64,000 bases of DNA, taken from positions 682,001 through 746,000 of the forward strand of contig NZ_JAUTAG010000001.1 in assembly GCF_030818255.1 (NCBI RefSeq), in the 5' to 3' direction. Source of the DNA: Microbacterium sp. SORGH_AS_0969 (GTDB taxonomy: Bacteria; Actinomycetota; Actinomycetes; Actinomycetales; Microbacteriaceae). Under the pieces are notes generated by a model, which was not told the origin of the DNA, did not search any database, and was given only the letters and a program-made list of their open reading frames with translations. Shown here one piece after another: positions 61,906-64,000 of this stretch; the first letter of the stretch is position 1, and every line of letters begins with the position of its first letter. Position numbers and translations under genes: made by a program.

Positions 61906-61911
61906 CAGCGA

Positions 61912-62625
61912 TCACCGACACGTCGCGGGCACCTCGCCCGCGGAGCCCGGTCGTGCTGCCTGAAGAAGAAGCGAAGTCAGTTCCTCGTCCTCGAGCCCGA
62001 AATCCTGTGCGACATCCGCCATCGGATCACCAGCGCGTAGTCGGCTCAGAACGTCCTCGACGCGGACACCGAGGCGCGCGATCGTCGGTTGACCCGAGTT
62101 GCGCCGGGGATCGACGACGACCTCGGCTCTTTCGTACGTCGGCAGGCGCAGAGAGTCGATGTAGCCGTCGCGGTAGCTGATCGTTCGCAGGTACTGATCG
62201 ACGACGTCGCGGAAGACTCCCTGTCGATTACGAACGACGACGAGGTCGTGGTCGCCGTTCTCGATGAGAATCTCCGCGCCGTCCGTTTTCAGCTTCTCGC
62301 GGAGCAGAGCGTTCTCCAGACCGAGCTCGTTGCGCAGGACATCCACCGCTGGACGAATGCGAGCCAGGGGGAGACCTGCGCGACGAAACGACTCCACGAT
62401 GTACCCCTCGGCGAGGGCGTTGAAGGGCACGGTGAATCCGCGGCCACTCTTCACACCCCGGAGGATGGGGTCACTCCATCGCCGGCCGCTGCCGTTGCGC
62501 TGCCGAAACGCGTGCCCGTGTGCCCACCGACCGAAAGACGACGTGGGAGCCCGAATGATGTGAGCGGCCTCGGAAAGCGTGTAGACCGGGGTCGTGTACG
62601 CCCGATCCGAGATCGACGTTTGCAT
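61912..62625 (-). CDS. DUF433 antitoxin-like regulator
   Basis: 237 aa. N-terminal HTH/MerR-like segment (YTLSEAAHIIRAPTSSFGRW), a middle region, and a C-terminal DUF433 domain (RRNSGQPTIARLGVRVEDVL, MADVAQDFGLEDEELTSLLL). DUF433 proteins are usually antitoxins of PIN-like toxins; no such toxin lies next to it. It converges with the fic gene, 6 nt from the stop. TACCCT is 6 nt before the ATG, and GTTTG-TATG-CAAAC around the start codon is a possible autoregulatory site. Confidence 0.8.
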   Translation of the reverse strand: MQTSISDRAYTTPVYTLSEAAHIIRAPTSSFGRWAHGHAFRQRNGSGRRWSDPILRGVKSGRGFTVPFNALAEGYIVESFRRAGLPLARIRPAVDVLRNELGLENALLREKLKTDGAEILIENGDHDLVVVRNRQGVFRDVVDQYLRTISYRDGYIDSLRLPTYERAEVVVDPRRNSGQPTIARLGVRVEDVLSRLRAGDPMADVAQDFGLEDEELTSLLLQAARPGSAGEVPATCR

Positions 62626-62795
62626 ACAAACAGGGTAAATGGAGGCGGTGCGGTCTGCATCGCTGATTCACCCGCCGCGCGGCAGCGGCCGAGCGGTAGC
62701 CGAGCGGTAGCCGGTCTCTGCGCCTCACCGGCCTCCCGGTAAGCGAGTACGGTTGACTGCGGCGAAGCCGCCTCCGCGGCTGTCACCCCACGCAC
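62626..62795. promoter_or_regulatory. Intergenic region upstream of the pantothenate operon
   Basis: 170 bp. CCGAGCGGTAG is repeated directly (62689-62699 and 62700-62710). TACGGT (62748-62753) is a probable -10 of the plus-strand operon. A hairpin GCGGC-GAA-GCCGC (62759-62771) would form at the very 5' end of the transcript, and no Shine-Dalgarno is seen before ATG 62796. Confidence 0.45.
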
Positions 62796-63560
62796 ATGAC
62801 ACCGCAGCCCCTCCCCTCCGCCCTGGCACTCTCCGGGCCCCTCCTCGTCGTCGGCGACGGCCGGATGGGTCGCGCGCTCGTCGCCGCTCTCGAGGCGGCG
62901 GGGGTTCCCGTCGCAGGCCCCGCGGGGCGGGGCGAGTCCGGCGCGGACGCCGGCATCGTGCTCCTCGCCGTCCCGGACGCCGAGATCGCGTCGGCCGCGC
63001 GCGCGATCGCGCCCGGCCGGATCGTCGGCCACCTCTCCGGCTCTCTCAACCTCTCGGTCCTCCACCCGCACGACGCGTTCAGCATTCATCCCCTCATGAC
63101 GGTGACGGGCGCGGGAACATCGTTCGCGGGTGTCACGGCCGCCCTCTCGGCGGGTTCACCCGCGGCCCACGCCGTCGCATCCGCCCTCGCCGATGCGCTG
63201 GGCATGACCGGCGTCGACGTTCTCGACGAGGACCGCGCGGCGTACCACGCCGCGGCCTCGATCGCGGCGAACTTCCTGGTCACTCTCGAGGGGATGGCCG
63301 AGCAGCTCGCGGCGACCGCGGGGGTCGAACGAGAGGCTCTCGTCCCCCTCGTCCGGGCCGCGGTCGACAACTGGTCGGAGCGCGGAGCCGCGGCCGCGCT
63401 GACCGGACCGGTCTCCCGCGGCGACGCGGCCACGATCGACAGGCAGCGTCGGGCGATCAGCGACCGCATGCCGGACCGTCTGGCCCTCTTCGACGCGCTC
63501 GTCGACGCCACCCGCGACCTCGCCGCCACGCAACGAACCGGAATCGAGACGACCCCATGA
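62796..63560 (+). CDS. Rossmann-like DUF2520-type protein
   Basis: 254 aa. GPLLVVGDGRMGRALVAALE (NAD(P)-binding G-x-G-x-x-G variant), LLAVPDAEIASAARAI, GHLSGSLNLSVL, SIHPLMTV, and a C-terminal helical domain with AAYHAAASIAANFLVTLEGM. It resembles prephenate dehydrogenase/ketopantoate-reductase-like DUF2520 proteins often encoded before panC. Its stop overlaps the panC ATG (ATGA). A role in pantoate supply is a reasonable inference, not shown. Confidence 0.85.
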   Translation: MTPQPLPSALALSGPLLVVGDGRMGRALVAALEAAGVPVAGPAGRGESGADAGIVLLAVPDAEIASAARAIAPGRIVGHLSGSLNLSVLHPHDAFSIHPLMTVTGAGTSFAGVTAALSAGSPAAHAVASALADALGMTGVDVLDEDRAAYHAAASIAANFLVTLEGMAEQLAATAGVEREALVPLVRAAVDNWSERGAAAALTGPVSRGDAATIDRQRRAISDRMPDRLALFDALVDATRDLAATQRTGIETTP

Positions 63561-64000
63561 GCATCCGCATCGTGCGCAGCATCGCAGACCTGCGCGCGGC
63601 CCTCTCCCCCCTCCGCGGTGAGGAGATCGGGTTCGTTCCGACTATGGGCGCCCTGCACGAGGGTCACCTCTCGCTCCTTCGCACCGCGCGGTCCGAGAAC
63701 GCCACCGTGGTCCTGTCGATCTTCGTGAACCCGACGCAGTTCGGCGAGGCCGCCGACCTCGCCGCCTACCCGCGCACCGAAGAAGCCGACGTCGAGCTGG
63801 CCGCCGAAGCCGGCACCGACCTCGTGTTCGCCCCCTCGCCCGCCGAGATGTACCCCGCGGGCTTCGCGACGAGCGTCTCGGTCGCCGGAGCGATCACGGG
63901 AACGTTGGAGGGCGCTGTCCGCGGCCGCTCCCACTTCGACGGAGTCGCCACGGTCGTCGCCAAGCTCCTCCTCGCGGTCCAGCCCGACCGCGCGTACTTC
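63557..64000 (+). CDS. panC: Pantothenate synthetase, truncated by the window end
   Basis: First 148 codons. EEIGFVPTMGALHEGHLSLL carries the HxGH-type ATP-binding motif; SIFVNPTQFGEAADLAAYPR and RSHFDGVATVVAKLLLAVQP follow. It joins pantoate and beta-alanine with ATP. The ATG overlaps the TGA of the preceding gene by 4 nt. The C-terminal half, including the KMSKS-like motif, is outside the window. Confidence 0.96.
   Translation, partial: MSIRIVRSIADLRAALSPLRGEEIGFVPTMGALHEGHLSLLRTARSENATVVLSIFVNPTQFGEAADLAAYPRTEEADVELAAEAGTDLVFAPSPAEMYPAGFATSVSVAGAITGTLEGAVRGRSHFDGVATVVAKLLLAVQPDRAYF

Noticed and set aside
62680..62740. tRNA-like stretch with repeated CCGAGCGGTAG
   Set aside because: No acceptor stem, anticodon loop or TTCGANNC-type T-loop can be built; only a direct repeat of 11 bp.

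Overview
The window is high-GC DNA (roughly 70 % G+C) with short intergenic gaps, many GTG starts and 4-bp GTGA/ATGA gene overlaps. Gene content (Fic/VbhA, DUF1206, DUF3072, a Lhr-Nei pair, GlgX-TreY-TreZ, a family of very small paralogues) and a strong excess of the word GGATGCC/GGCATCC point to an actinobacterium of the Microbacteriaceae, most likely Microbacterium. This is inferred from style and content; no rRNA gene is present. No tRNA, CRISPR array, prophage or intact insertion sequence was found.

Layout. 0.1-3.9 kb: a peptide-type ABC importer operon on the minus strand (lipoprotein plus two permeases, no ATPase gene in view). 4.2-9.6 kb: small housekeeping and hypothetical genes (spermidine-synthase-like, TPR, SprT-like, ComB-like) and a NarL-type two-component system. 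9.7-12.5 kb: an Lrp/AsnC regulator divergent from a DUF6421-type gene and an SDR gene. 12.6-24.4 kb: MFS transporter, SNF2/SWIM helicase, threonine aldolase, M3 peptidase, NUDIX-like protein, esterase, and an ABC-F ATPase behind a probable attenuator. 24.5-30.1 kb: the DNA-repair pair lhr and nei. 30.3-36 kb: small membrane and metabolic genes. 36-42.6 kb: glgX-treY-treZ, glycogen to trehalose, with treZ frameshifted. 42.6-49.8 kb: hypothetical genes, a frameshifted small alarmone synthetase, three tiny paralogues, two divergent MarR genes, a hydrolase and a FUSC-type membrane protein. 49.9-59.3 kb: a probable catabolic regulon (phosphotransferase/aminotransferase fusion, APC permease, amidohydrolase, TetR) tied together by a shared palindromic operator, surrounding a two-gene export module (TasA-like protein plus a SipW-type signal peptidase fused to a LamG domain). 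59.3-64 kb: DUF1206, PAP2, a Fic/VbhA toxin-antitoxin pair, a DUF433 regulator, and the start of a pantothenate operon ending in partial panC.

Regulatory style. At least 22 genes have a TANNNT hexamer placed 6-7 nt before the start codon, so their transcripts would be leaderless; the rest have Shine-Dalgarno sequences. Intergenic spaces carry several unrelated families of long palindromes. Three conserved genes each contain a single-base insertion, two of them in a C6 run on the coding strand; these are either sequence errors or sites of +1 frameshifting.

Most interesting: the signal peptidase-LamG fusion that carries its own substrate-like export motif, the shared TetR operator, the ABC-F attenuator, and the phased inverted-motif elements between genes.
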